Shown here one piece after another: positions 1-8,282 of a stretch of DNA of 64,000 nt. The stretch comes from Methylobacterium sp. R2-1 (GTDB taxonomy: Bacteria > Pseudomonadota > Alphaproteobacteria > Rhizobiales > Beijerinckiaceae). Below the pieces are notes generated by a model that was not told the origin of the DNA, searched no databases, and saw nothing but the letters and a program-made list of their open reading frames with translations. The stretch spans positions 1 through 64,000 of the forward strand of contig NZ_JACHWM010000016.1 of the NCBI RefSeq assembly GCF_014191355.1, given 5' to 3'. Positions within the stretch are counted from its first letter, which is position 1. Every line of letters begins with the position of its first letter. The position numbers were made by a program, and so were the translations under genes.

Positions 1-120
1 GCCCGACTCCGCCAGAACCTTCGTGATCGCTGCCGTCAGCGACGTTTTGCCGTGATCGACGTGTCCGATCGTGCCGATGTTGCAGTGCGGCTTCGAACGG
101 GTGAACTTTTCCTTGGCCAT
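1..120 (-). CDS. tuf: Elongation factor Tu, N-terminal fragment (runs off window)
   Basis: Only the first 40 codons are present; the gene continues past base 1. The reverse-strand translation begins MAKEKFTRSKPHCNIGTIGH and goes on with VDHGKTSLTAAITK, which contains the EF-Tu P-loop (GHVDHGKT). EF-Tu delivers aminoacyl-tRNA to the ribosome as a GTP complex in the cytoplasm. The ATG at 118-120 has a TAGGA-like ribosome binding site about 8 nt upstream. The S4 protein and helicase genes lie upstream on the same strand. Whether this is one of two tuf copies, usual in this order, cannot be told here. Confidence 0.95.
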   Translation of the reverse strand, partial: MAKEKFTRSKPHCNIGTIGHVDHGKTSLTAAITKVLAESG

Positions 121-241
121 CGTGCAATCCTACCGCGGGACCGGCCGCAGCCGGGCGTAAAGGCGCGGTCCGCTTAGAGGCTTGCGCGGCGATGATCAAG
201 CGGCAGGTTTGCCGGGAGCGAGAATTGCCACGGTCACAGGC

Positions 242-517
242 TCAGGACGAGCCCTCACCGACCGGTTCGTAGAGCCGCTGCGCCTCCGGGGCACCGCCGC
301 GGCGCTCGCCGAGATCGAGTACCCGCACCAGCATCGTGCCGTGAGGGGCGGCGACGGTGAGCACGTCGCCGCAATGGACCGCCTTGGCCGGCGCGTCAGC
401 GCGGGTGCCGTTCACCCGGACATGGCCCTCGGTGACGAGCCGGGCCGCCATCGAGCGGGTCCGCGCGAAGCGCGCGAACCACAACCACTTGTCGAGGCGC
501 TGACGCCCCGCGCTCAT
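242..517 (-). CDS. S4-domain RNA-binding protein (Hsp15-like)
   Basis: A 91-aa protein that is essentially one S4 RNA-binding fold: RLDKWLWFARFARTRS at residues 7-22, then LVTEGHVRVNG. This is the pattern of the Hsp15 (HslR) family, which binds 50S subunits carrying nascent chains; ribosome binding is family knowledge and is not shown here. The tail is short and lacks the basic C-terminal extension of E. coli Hsp15. It starts 22 bp after the helicase stop on the same strand, so the two are probably cotranscribed. A helicase-S4 pair is a common arrangement in Rhizobiales. Confidence 0.85.
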   Translation of the reverse strand: MSAGRQRLDKWLWFARFARTRSMAARLVTEGHVRVNGTRADAPAKAVHCGDVLTVAAPHGTMLVRVLDLGERRGGAPEAQRLYEPVGEGSS

Positions 518-539
518 TCCGCTCTCGGAGCCCGCGCCC

Positions 540-3500
540 TCAGCGCTTGCCCCCGTCGGATTCGAGCTTCGCCTTCAGTGCGGCGAGCGCTGCGAAGGGC
601 GAATCAGGATCGGGCTGGCGCTCGCGGCGCGGCGGGCGCTGCTCGGCATTGGGGCGGCGGTTCTCGTCGCGACGGTCCGGCCGGTTGCGGTTGCCCGGAT
701 GATCGCGGCGCGGACCGCCCTCACCCTGACCGTCCCGACGTCCATCGCCCCTGCCCTCGGCACGGGCAGGACGCCCGCCCTCCGGACGATCCTCGCGAGG
801 ACGGCGCGGAGCATCCCCCCGGCGCTCGCCATGCCGGCCATCCTGACGACCGTCTTGCCGGCCCTCTTGCCGACCACCCTCTTGCCGTCCGTCCTGTCGG
901 CCCTGGCCGCGGCCGTGCCGCGAGCCGGAATGGCGCTGCGGACGGTGCAGGTGCCAGACCTCGACGGTCTCGGGTGCAGCCGGCTCGGAGCCGGCTTCGG
1001 TGGTCGTCGCCTCCGTGGCGGTCGCCTCGACAGCCTCCTCGACAGCCTCCTCGGTGGGGAGCGCCGAATCGGCGGCGTCGACGGCCTCGACCTCACCGGT
1101 TGCTGCAGCGTCCTCCGCGGCGGCCGCGGTTTCGGCCGGCATCGGGGCGGCGGCTTCAGAGGCGGCAACCGCGGGGGCTGAGTCCTCGGTTGCGGCCTCG
1201 GCCGGTGCCGGTTCTTCCGCCGGAGCCGCCGCGTCGGTTGATGCCTCGGTCGATTCGGCCGCGTCGGGTTCGACCTCGGGAGCAGCCGTCTCGGTCGGCA
1301 CCTCGACGCGCTCGTCGGAGGTCGGCTCGGCGGCGGACTCGCTCGCCGGTTCGACGGCGGTGTCGCCCTCGGCCGCCTCCAGCGCGGACTCCTGACCCGC
1401 TTCCTCGGTCGAGCCCTCCTCGTCCGTGTCCTTCGGTGCGGCCTCGGCGGGCGGGGCGGCGGGCACGGTCGGGGCGGCGGCGAGCAGCGGCACGGTGATG
1501 GCCGGGCCGGGGCGGGTTTGCGCCACGTAGCCGAGCGATTTCAGGATCGAGGCGAAGTCCTCACCCGAGCAGCCGACCAGCGAGGTCATGTTGACGGTGG
1601 CGACGAAACCGTCGCCGTCGGCGCTGCCGGCCGGCGGCTCGCCCGGCGTGGTGCCGGGACGGTAGGCGATGGCCGGGCGGATCAGGTCGGCGAGCCGCTC
1701 GAGGATGTCGACCCGCACCGCACGCTCGCCACAGACCCGGAAGCCGGCGGCGCGGTAGAGACCCTTGGCGATGGTCGGATCGACCTTGATCGAGGTGCGG
1801 CCGGAACTGGCCAGATGCGCGATCTCGTCGAGGCCGGGCTGGTCGAGGCCGCCGTTCTTCAGCGCCCAGAGCTGGGCGGCGAGCGTGCGCGGGGCCGGCT
1901 TCAGCAGCGCGGGCAGGAAGATGTGGTAGGCGCCGAACCGGACGCCGTGACGGCGCAGATTCGCCCGCCCGTCCTGATCGAGGCTGCGCATCTCATGCGC
2001 CACCTTGGCCCGCTCCAGCACGCCGAGCGCCTCGACCACCTGGTAGCCGATGCCGCGGGCGAGCCCGGTGAGGTCGGCCGCCGTCTCGATCTCCATCAGC
2101 GGCCCGAGCAGGCGCACGACATGGGCGCGCAGCCATGCGGCCAGCCGCGTCTCGACCTTCTCGCGCGCGGCGCCGGACAGGCTGTCGTCGGCGATGAGGC
2201 GGATGCCGGGCTCGAACAGCTTGTCGCCCGGCGTCAGCTTCGCGACCGGATCGCCGGTCCAGCGGATGATGCCGTCATGCGAGAGCACCAGCGCGGCGTC
2301 GGCCGCCGAGGCGAAGCGGTCGGCCCGCGCCTCGATCTCGCCGGCCAGCGCCTTGTCGGCGGCAGAGCGCAGGGTCTTGGCTTCGTGGCCCTCGGCTTGC
2401 GGGTCGGGCACGAATTGGAAGCCGTGAAGACGGCCCACATGTTGACCCTCGACGGTGACGTCACCGCCGGAGGTGATTTCGGCTTCCAGCATCGTCTTCT
2501 CTCTCAAGCGCCGCATCAGGACGCTGGTGCGCCTGTCAACGAAGCGGCTCGCGAGGCGCTCGTGCAGGGCGTCGGACAATCTGTCCTCTACCCGACGCGT
2601 CTCGCCCTGCCAATGCAGAGGATCGAGCAACCAGTCGGGTCTGTTTGCCACGAAGGTCCAGGTTCGCCCCTGCGCGATGCGCTGGGACAGGGCGTCGATG
2701 TCGCCATCGGTGCGGTCGATCATCGCCACGTGGCGGGCGAACCAGTCGTTGGGGATGCGGCCGGCCATGCCGCGCATCAGGAAGCGGTAGAGCTGCGCCA
2801 CGAGGTCGGCATGGGTCTGCGGGTGGACCTTGCGGTAGTCCGGCACGCCGCAGGTGTCCCATAGGCGCCGCACCGCCGCCGGCCCTTTCGCCATGTCGCG
2901 GATGTCGTCCTCGCGCATCAGGATTTCGAGCGCCTGCTGGTCCTCACCCATGGGGGCGCGGGTCAGACCCTGCTCGTGCGGGTGCTCGTCGAGGCTCGCC
3001 TGAAGCTTTTCGAGCGAGGCGAACTCGAGATCCGGGTTGCGCCATTGCAGCATGCGCACCGGATCGAAATCGTGCGTCTCCAGCGCCTCGACCATCTCCG
3101 GCTCGAAGGGCGGGCAGCGCCCCGTCGAACCGAAGGTGCCGTCGGAGGTGTGACGGCCGGCCCGGCCCGCGATCTGTCCCATCTCGGCCGGGGTCAGCTT
3201 GCGGAAGCGGCTGCCGTCGTACTTCCAGTTGGCAGCGAACGCCACGTGATCGACGTCGAGGTTGAGCCCCATCCCGACCGCGTCGGTGGCCACGAGGTAA
3301 TCGACCTCACCCGACTGGTAGAGTTCGACCTGGGCGTTGCGGGTCCGGGGCGAGAGCGCGCCGAGTACCACGGCCGCCCCGCCGCGCTGGCGCCGGATCA
3401 GCTCGGCGATGGCGTAGACCTCTTCGGCCGAGAAGGCGACGATCGCCGTGCGGTGCGGCAGCCGCGAGATCTTTTTCTCACCCGCGAATGTGAGTTGCGA

Positions 3501-4094
3501 CAGGCGTGGGCGCGTCGTCGTCTGCGCACCGGGGATCAGCGCCTGCACCAGCGGTAGCATGGTCGAGGAGCCGATCAGCAGCGTCTCCTCGCGCCCGCGC
3601 CGGTAGAGCAGGCGGTCGGTGAAGACGTGGCCGCGGTCCATGTCCGCGGCGAGCTGGATCTCGTCGATCGCCACGAAGGCGACCTCGAGGTCGCGCGGCA
3701 TCGCCTCGATGGTGCAGATCCAGTAGCGCGGCCGGTCCGGCTTGATCTTCTCCTCGCCCGTGACGAGGGCGACGTTCTCGGCGCCGACCTTGGCGACGAC
3801 GCGCAGATACACCTCGCGGGCGAGCAGCCGCAGCGGCAGGCCGATCATGCCGGTCGGATGCAGGAGCATCCGCTCGATCGCCATGTGGGTCTTGCCCGTG
3901 TTCGTCGGGCCGAGCACCGCCGTGACGCCGCGCGCGCGGGCCTCGCGGTGAAGGGTACGGAGCGTCATGCGGAGGGCGGCGATCCCTGCGGCGCTGAGGG
4001 CCGTCGGCGGAGCGGAGGGCCGCCGGGCCGGCAAGCCCTGCGACGGAGAACGGCCGCTAGCGGGACGGGGCGAATCGCTGCGGCCGTCTCTCAT
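540..4094 (-). CDS. SUV3-like DExH RNA/DNA helicase with long disordered tail
   Basis: An 1184-aa superfamily 2 helicase. Walker A GPTNTGKT is at about residues 62-69, the DEIQ Walker B box at 144-147, motif V-like YLVATDAVGMGLNLD near 266-280 and the arginine-finger motif QIAGRAGR at 307-314, as in mitochondrial SUV3 and its alphaproteobacterial relatives. The catalytic part ends near residue 890. It is followed by an Ala/Glu/Pro/Thr-rich acidic stretch of about 170 residues, then an Arg/Gly/Asp/Gln-rich basic tail of about 120 residues with DGRQ/GGRQEGRQ repeats. Such tails usually bind RNA or degradosome partners (inference). An in-frame ATG at 3968 is an alternative start: it removes the 38-bp overlap with the upstream gene and sits closer to the conserved core. 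Neither start has a strong ribosome binding site. Confidence 0.88.
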   Translation of the reverse strand: MRDGRSDSPRPASGRSPSQGLPARRPSAPPTALSAAGIAALRMTLRTLHREARARGVTAVLGPTNTGKTHMAIERMLLHPTGMIGLPLRLLAREVYLRVVAKVGAENVALVTGEEKIKPDRPRYWICTIEAMPRDLEVAFVAIDEIQLAADMDRGHVFTDRLLYRRGREETLLIGSSTMLPLVQALIPGAQTTTRPRLSQLTFAGEKKISRLPHRTAIVAFSAEEVYAIAELIRRQRGGAAVVLGALSPRTRNAQVELYQSGEVDYLVATDAVGMGLNLDVDHVAFAANWKYDGSRFRKLTPAEMGQIAGRAGRHTSDGTFGSTGRCPPFEPEMVEALETHDFDPVRMLQWRNPDLEFASLEKLQASLDEHPHEQGLTRAPMGEDQQALEILMREDDIRDMAKGPAAVRRLWDTCGVPDYRKVHPQTHADLVAQLYRFLMRGMAGRIPNDWFARHVAMIDRTDGDIDALSQRIAQGRTWTFVANRPDWLLDPLHWQGETRRVEDRLSDALHERLASRFVDRRTSVLMRRLREKTMLEAEITSGGDVTVEGQHVGRLHGFQFVPDPQAEGHEAKTLRSAADKALAGEIEARADRFASAADAALVLSHDGIIRWTGDPVAKLTPGDKLFEPGIRLIADDSLSGAAREKVETRLAAWLRAHVVRLLGPLMEIETAADLTGLARGIGYQVVEALGVLERAKVAHEMRSLDQDGRANLRRHGVRFGAYHIFLPALLKPAPRTLAAQLWALKNGGLDQPGLDEIAHLASSGRTSIKVDPTIAKGLYRAAGFRVCGERAVRVDILERLADLIRPAIAYRPGTTPGEPPAGSADGDGFVATVNMTSLVGCSGEDFASILKSLGYVAQTRPGPAITVPLLAAAPTVPAAPPAEAAPKDTDEEGSTEEAGQESALEAAEGDTAVEPASESAAEPTSDERVEVPTETAAPEVEPDAAESTEASTDAAAPAEEPAPAEAATEDSAPAVAASEAAAPMPAETAAAAEDAAATGEVEAVDAADSALPTEEAVEEAVEATATEATTTEAGSEPAAPETVEVWHLHRPQRHSGSRHGRGQGRQDGRQEGGRQEGRQDGRQDGRHGERRGDAPRRPREDRPEGGRPARAEGRGDGRRDGQGEGGPRRDHPGNRNRPDRRDENRRPNAEQRPPRRERQPDPDSPFAALAALKAKLESDGGKR

Positions 4095-4401
4095 ATGGGA
4101 CGCCAGGGCCCGGCTCGCCAGCCGGAGCGCCGAGGCTGGGATAGGCGTAGATGTCGATCCGGGGCTGCGGCTGCTGCGGCGTCAGGTCGGTGCAGAGGGT
4201 TTCGGGCATCGCCGTCAGCGGGCCGCGGCGGGGCGGGCGACCTTCGATCACCTGGGCCGAGGAGAAGGCGTCGGGGCCGCAATCCGGCCCGGCCGTGAGC
4301 GGGCCGCCGGCTCGTGCGGCGCCGGAGGTGAGAAGCGGTACGGCGATGCAGACGATCCGGAGCGCGTTCGTGCGGATCGTGGGAGGCGTGCCTCGGAGCA
4401 T
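4057..4401 (-). CDS. Small secreted protein of unknown function
   Basis: A 114-aa protein. An upstream extension of the frame to 4572 exists but crosses a perfect hairpin (4459-4503), so I start at the ATG at 4399-4401. The N-terminus has a signal-peptide shape: basic residues, a hydrophobic core (ALRIVCIAVPLL) and an AARA-G cleavage region. The mature part is short, rich in Pro and Gly, with two cysteines (CGPDAF and TLCTDL) that could pair. No family is recognised. Its 3' end overlaps the longest version of the helicase gene by 38 bp, which may mean coupling or simply that the helicase starts later. Confidence 0.5.
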   Translation of the reverse strand: MLRGTPPTIRTNALRIVCIAVPLLTSGAARAGGPLTAGPDCGPDAFSSAQVIEGRPPRRGPLTAMPETLCTDLTPQQPQPRIDIYAYPSLGAPAGEPGPGVPYERRPQRFAPSR

Positions 4402-4458
4402 GGAAAACCCTCTGACCGCCTCGGGCCTCATTCGGATTCGCGTGCCCAACCCGAATCC

Positions 4459-4503
4459 CTCATCCCGAGGTGCCGCCGCTTCCCGCCGGCACCTCGGGAT
4501 GAG
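4459..4503. repeat. Perfect 17-bp inverted repeat (hairpin or terminator)
   Basis: CTCATCCCGAGGTGCCG at 4459-4475 is mirrored exactly by its reverse complement at 4487-4503, with an 11-nt loop. It lies between the DUF3108 gene and the small secreted gene, both on the minus strand. It could end the DUF3108 transcript, but no T-run follows on either strand. It looks more like a dispersed palindromic element than a classical intrinsic terminator. Confidence 0.8.
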
Positions 4504-4549
4504 AGCGCGACGGAGATTTTCGTGCCGCAGAGACTCTCGGTCCGAAAAA

Positions 4550-5446
4550 CTACCGCTGCGACAGGCTCGCATCGGCGACGGCGGCCGGCTGCGCGTCGCC
4601 GTTCGTTGCGGTCGCGGTGCCGGTCCGCGTCCAGCGGGTCGCCTCGATGATGTTGGTGCCGAGCGTCGTGCGCACGGCGATCCGCATCGGCACCAGCACC
4701 CGTGTTCCCTCCACGGGCGCGAGCCAGACCGACATATCGCGGTTCTCTTCCATGAACCTCACCCCCGGACGGTCGGGCCGGTGGCCGGCGATGGCGACGT
4801 AGCGGGCGTTGCAGACCAGCACGGGGCCGCTGTAGCCGGGCTTCTCCACCTGCCGGGTCTCGCCGTAGCTCAGCACCACGTTGAAACGGGTCGCGCCGTC
4901 GAAGACGGGGAGCGTGCGGTTGCAGTTCTCAGGATCGGTGAGGTCGGCGCGGACGCGGGCCGGCATCATCAGGGCGCTCGCCGGATCGATCACGCCGCGC
5001 TTGGCAGCGGCCGTGACCGGCACCCGGTCGCCGGTATCGAGCAGCGGCGGCGTCACCTCGGCCTGGGTGACATTGCCGTTCGCTAGCGCCATGCGCACGG
5101 CGATGCCCGAGCTGCTGGTGCGGGTGGCGATCGAGAAGGCGTTCGGCAGCGGCGCGGCGGCGATGCTGCCCGAGGAACGGGCCGAGCCCTGCCCGCCGGT
5201 GACCGCGCCGACGAGGCCGGTCAGCACCGCCGAGACGTCCATGCGGTAGCGCGAACCGTCGAAGGCGCCCGTCAGCTGGGCGTTGCCGATCGGAATGCCG
5301 GCGAGATTGACGCTGTAATCGACGGCGACGCCCGCGGGCGCGGCCTTGGTCTTGTGGGCCCGCGACGCGGCCTGTGCCGCGGCCGGAAGAGCGAGCGCCC
5401 CCGCGAGGACGAGGAGGCGGGCGCAAAGGGAAGGCTTGGCGCGCAT
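4550..5446 (-). CDS. DUF3108-family periplasmic protein
   Basis: About 298 aa from the ATG at 5444-5446; a GTG eight codons earlier (5470) is possible. The N-terminus is a clear signal peptide: MRAKPSLCARLLVLAGALAL followed by PAAAQA-AS. The mature protein opens with VDYSVNLAGIPIGNAQL, the start of the DUF3108 fold, which is expected to be a beta-rich periplasmic domain related to lipocalin/LolA-like folds. Two conserved-looking cysteines occur in PENCNRTLP and VLVCNARY. The family has no established biochemical role. It sits alone upstream of a hairpin; glk lies about 320 bp further upstream on the same strand. Confidence 0.75.
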   Translation of the reverse strand: MRAKPSLCARLLVLAGALALPAAAQAASRAHKTKAAPAGVAVDYSVNLAGIPIGNAQLTGAFDGSRYRMDVSAVLTGLVGAVTGGQGSARSSGSIAAAPLPNAFSIATRTSSSGIAVRMALANGNVTQAEVTPPLLDTGDRVPVTAAAKRGVIDPASALMMPARVRADLTDPENCNRTLPVFDGATRFNVVLSYGETRQVEKPGYSGPVLVCNARYVAIAGHRPDRPGVRFMEENRDMSVWLAPVEGTRVLVPMRIAVRTTLGTNIIEATRWTRTGTATATNGDAQPAAVADASLSQR

Positions 5447-5769
5447 GGTCGGGACTCTGGGCGGTTCCACGCTCCGGCCGTCTCGGGACGAGGCGGGCCG
5501 GACGGTCGAGCTTATCGCGACCCATGGTTAACAGACCGTTCGGCCGGCGCCAGTGGCAGGGCGATCGCTTGGAAGCGCTCGCCCTCGTTCGCGCTGGCCT
5601 CCGTCGCCGTCGCTCAGCTCTGCGGCGGTCGAGCCCCTCGGGCTTTCGCTCCGCTCAGTGCTTTCCAGGGCTGATGCCCCGAAAACTCCGCTCCGCGCAG
5701 CACTCTTCGCGCCGCGAAGCGGCGGCTGGCGCGGCTTCGAGCGATTGCCGTACCGGGCCGTCACCCTCG

Positions 5770-6771
5770 TCAGCCTTCGGGCTTCCAGGCCTGCCCGTGA
5801 TAGACGAAGCGCCCGCTCTCGCTTGCCAACGCCGCGAGGCCGCTGAAGGCGGGGTCTTCCACCGTGATCACGCTGGTGGGGATGGCGCGCATCTGCTCTG
5901 CGAAGGGCGCCTTGCGCTCGAAGGCCGCGCGGAACCCGCCCTCGCGCAGGACGGGGACGATCCGCGGGGCGATGCCGCCACCGATATAGACGCCGCCAGT
6001 GGCAAGGAACGTCAGGGCGAGATCACCGCAGACCCGGCCCAGCAGCTTGGCGAACAGGGCGAGCGCGGCGTGTGCGTGCGGATCCTCCCCCGAGAGCCCG
6101 GTGCTCGTGATCTCGGCCGGGTCGCACAGGGAGCCATCACCGCCTGCCCGCACCGCGCGGATCGCCGCGCAGAGTCGGGCAAGTCCCGGGCCGGAGAGCA
6201 GCGTCTCCACCGTCACCCGCTCCTCGACGCGCTCGACCGCCGGCCAGATCTCGGCCTCTTCGGCATCGATCGGCCCGAGATCGGTATGGCCCGCCTCCGT
6301 CGAGACGATGGCGAGGCGGTCCTCGTAGGGGATCAGGGCGGCGGCGCCGAAGCCGGTGCCCGGACCCAGAACGAGGCGGGGGCCGCGGGCATTGCCCAGC
6401 TCCGGGCCGATCGGTGTGAGTTCGTCGGGCGCGATGCCGGCCGCGCCGGCGGCCACCGGCACGTAATCGTTGACAAGGGCAACGCGGGCGAGCCCGAAAT
6501 CCCGGCCGATCGCGGCGGCGTCCACCAGCCAATCGGCATTGGTGAGCTGGACGGCCGGGGCATCGACCCGGCCCGCGATCGCCAGGATCGCCGAGCGGGG
6601 CGCCGGCGCGCCGCTCTGGGTCAGGGAGGCCCGGATCGCTGCGCTCGGATGAGGGTGGCCGTGGGTCGCCTCGCGGGAGAGGAGACGCGGCGGCGCGCCC
6701 TTCGTCTCGATCAGGCCGAAGCGGGCATTGGTCCCGCCGATATCGCCGATCAGCACCGGGAATTCGAACAT
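5770..6771 (-). CDS. glk: Glucokinase
   Basis: A 333-aa ROK-related bacterial glucokinase that phosphorylates glucose with ATP to glucose 6-phosphate. Diagnostic elements are the phosphate-binding GDIGGTNARFG at residues 9-19, the catalytic region ALVNDYVPVA near 103-112, LGPGTGFGAAAL, STEAGHTDLGP and YIGGGIAPR near the C-terminus. Length matches the proteobacterial Glk family. The trehalose-phosphatase gene lies about 90 bp upstream on the same strand, so hexose released from trehalose could feed this enzyme (inference). The 299 bp between this gene and the DUF3108 gene holds no convincing gene. Confidence 0.95.
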   Translation of the reverse strand: MFEFPVLIGDIGGTNARFGLIETKGAPPRLLSREATHGHPHPSAAIRASLTQSGAPAPRSAILAIAGRVDAPAVQLTNADWLVDAAAIGRDFGLARVALVNDYVPVAAGAAGIAPDELTPIGPELGNARGPRLVLGPGTGFGAAALIPYEDRLAIVSTEAGHTDLGPIDAEEAEIWPAVERVEERVTVETLLSGPGLARLCAAIRAVRAGGDGSLCDPAEITSTGLSGEDPHAHAALALFAKLLGRVCGDLALTFLATGGVYIGGGIAPRIVPVLREGGFRAAFERKAPFAEQMRAIPTSVITVEDPAFSGLAALASESGRFVYHGQAWKPEG

Positions 6772-6861
6772 CCGCCTCTCGCTTCTCGCCGTTCTTCGCC
6801 ACGACCTTAACAGAGGGTGCGCGGGCCATTCGACAAGCGGTGAGCGAGGCGGTGAACGGCG

Positions 6862-7629
6862 TCAGGCAGCGGGCAGCGCGTCCGGATCGATCGGCGTGCC
6901 CTCCGCCCAGGCGGCGAGCAGCGCGCGCACCGCGGCCGGGTCGGCAAGGCGGCGACCGGCTACCGTCTCGCCGTCGCCGATGCGCACGCTGATACCGCCA
7001 TCCTCGTTGACGGAGGCGAAGGCGATTTCGTCGGTGCGGTCGTCGCCGAGGAAAATCGCCTGGCGGCCGGCATAGGGGGCAGCCTCCAGGAAGGCGCGGA
7101 TCGCGTGGCCCTTGGTGGCATCGGCCGGCACGATCTCGCCGACCGCCTTGCCGAGCTGGAGCCGGTAGGCGGAGCCGAGATCGCTCGCCACGGCCTTGAC
7201 GATGGCTTCAGCTGCCGCCGCATCGCTCGGCGCGGCGAGCCGCCAGTGGACCGCAACCGAGGCGCCCTTGTCCTCGATCAGCACGGCTTCGTAGCGGGCC
7301 GTCTCCGCGTGCAGCCGCTCGACGCCCGCGCGCAGATCCGGGTGATCCTCCGGTCGTCCGCCGCCGAGATGTCCGTCCACCCGGCGCTCGACCCCGTGCA
7401 GCCCGGCCACGTCGAACCGAGCCGGTGTCAGGAAATTGTCGATCACCGTGACCGGCCGCCCCGTGACGATCGCGAGTGCCCCGCCGAGTCGTTCGCGCAG
7501 GCGCTCCAGAGTGCCTACGAGATCGGGATCGACCCGCACCGCATCGGGCCGCGGCGCGATCTCGACCAGGGTACCGTCGAAATCAAGGAACAGCGCATAA
7601 TCTGCGGTTTGGCGTGCCTCTTGGCTCAC
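6862..7629 (-). CDS. otsB: Trehalose-6-phosphate phosphatase
   Basis: A 255-aa HAD-superfamily phosphatase that removes phosphate from trehalose 6-phosphate, the last step of OtsAB trehalose synthesis. HAD motif I DFDGT is near residues 16-20, followed by IVTGRP (motif II), ATKGHAIRAFL and the acidic motif GDDRTDEIAF. I choose the GTG at 7627-7629 because GAAGGA lies about 8 nt upstream; the longer frame to 7704 would run into the divergent DUF427 gene. No otsA is seen in the window. Trehalose is an osmoprotectant in methylobacteria (family knowledge). Confidence 0.9.
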   Translation of the reverse strand: MSQEARQTADYALFLDFDGTLVEIAPRPDAVRVDPDLVGTLERLRERLGGALAIVTGRPVTVIDNFLTPARFDVAGLHGVERRVDGHLGGGRPEDHPDLRAGVERLHAETARYEAVLIEDKGASVAVHWRLAAPSDAAAAEAIVKAVASDLGSAYRLQLGKAVGEIVPADATKGHAIRAFLEAAPYAGRQAIFLGDDRTDEIAFASVNEDGGISVRIGDGETVAGRRLADPAAVRALLAAWAEGTPIDPDALPAA

Positions 7630-7715
7630 GGCGTCGTCCTTCTCTCCGGCTGTCCATGCGCTAGCATGAGGGGCGGTTGCGACAAACCGCTGATGCGACA
7701 CCAACGGAGGAGCTC

Positions 7716-8210
7716 GTGCGGCCCATCCCCGTCCGCCCCGGCCCGGGGCAGGAGAGCGTCTGGGACTATCCCCGCCCGCCCCGCCTGGAGCCGGTGCCGG
7801 AGCGGCTGACCGTCATCCTCGGCGGCCAGACCATCGCCGCGACCGCGGCCGGCTTCCGGGTGCTGGAGACGAGCCACCCGCCGACCTACTACGTCCCGCC
7901 CGAGGATGTCGCGGAGGGAGTGCTCGGGCTCCCACGCTGGGCCGGGATCTGTGAGTGGAAAGGCAGGGCCGTGCTGTTCGACGTGACGGGCGGCGGAGAA
8001 CGGGCGCCGGGGGCGGCCTGGGCCTATCCCGACCCAACGCCGGGCTTCCGGCCCATCGCAGGTTACGTCGCCTTCTATGCCGGGCCGATGGATGCCTGCC
8101 TCGTCGGCGACGCGCGGGCCGAGCCGCAGCCCGGCGGCTTCTACGGCGGCTGGATCACGCCGGGGCTCGTCGGCCCGTTCAAGGGCGCGCCCGGTACGAT
8201 GGGCTGGTGA
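7716..8210 (+). CDS. DUF427 domain protein
   Basis: A 164-aa cytoplasmic protein. The GTG at 7716 is preceded by GGAGGAGC four to nine nt upstream, the best ribosome binding site in this stretch; the longest frame begins at a TTG at 7677 without such a site. VWDYPRPP followed by ERLTVILGG, HPPTYYVPPEDV and GRAVLFDV is typical of DUF427, a small beta-barrel family of unknown function. Trp and Pro are abundant, and YVAFYAG near the end is also conserved in the family. It is divergent from otsB, with 86 bp between starts. A hydrolase-like gene follows 72 bp downstream. Confidence 0.82.
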   Translation: MRPIPVRPGPGQESVWDYPRPPRLEPVPERLTVILGGQTIAATAAGFRVLETSHPPTYYVPPEDVAEGVLGLPRWAGICEWKGRAVLFDVTGGGERAPGAAWAYPDPTPGFRPIAGYVAFYAGPMDACLVGDARAEPQPGGFYGGWITPGLVGPFKGAPGTMGW

Positions 8211-8282
8211 CGGTTTTCGGGCTGGCGCCACTCCGTGCGAGGCCGCTACACGGGCCTCGGACACGAACGCGAGGAGCCGCGC

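Noticed and set aside
1518..2864. Long plus-strand frame (448 codons) opposite the helicase
   Set aside because: Shadow of the helicase gene: GC-rich codon bias keeps the opposite frame open, and no family pattern appears.
5528..5764. Open minus-strand frame of 78 codons just after glk
   Set aside because: Low-complexity, Ser/Arg/Gly-rich, with AGCGGAGCG-type repeats and no ribosome binding site; it looks like intergenic repeat sequence rather than a gene.
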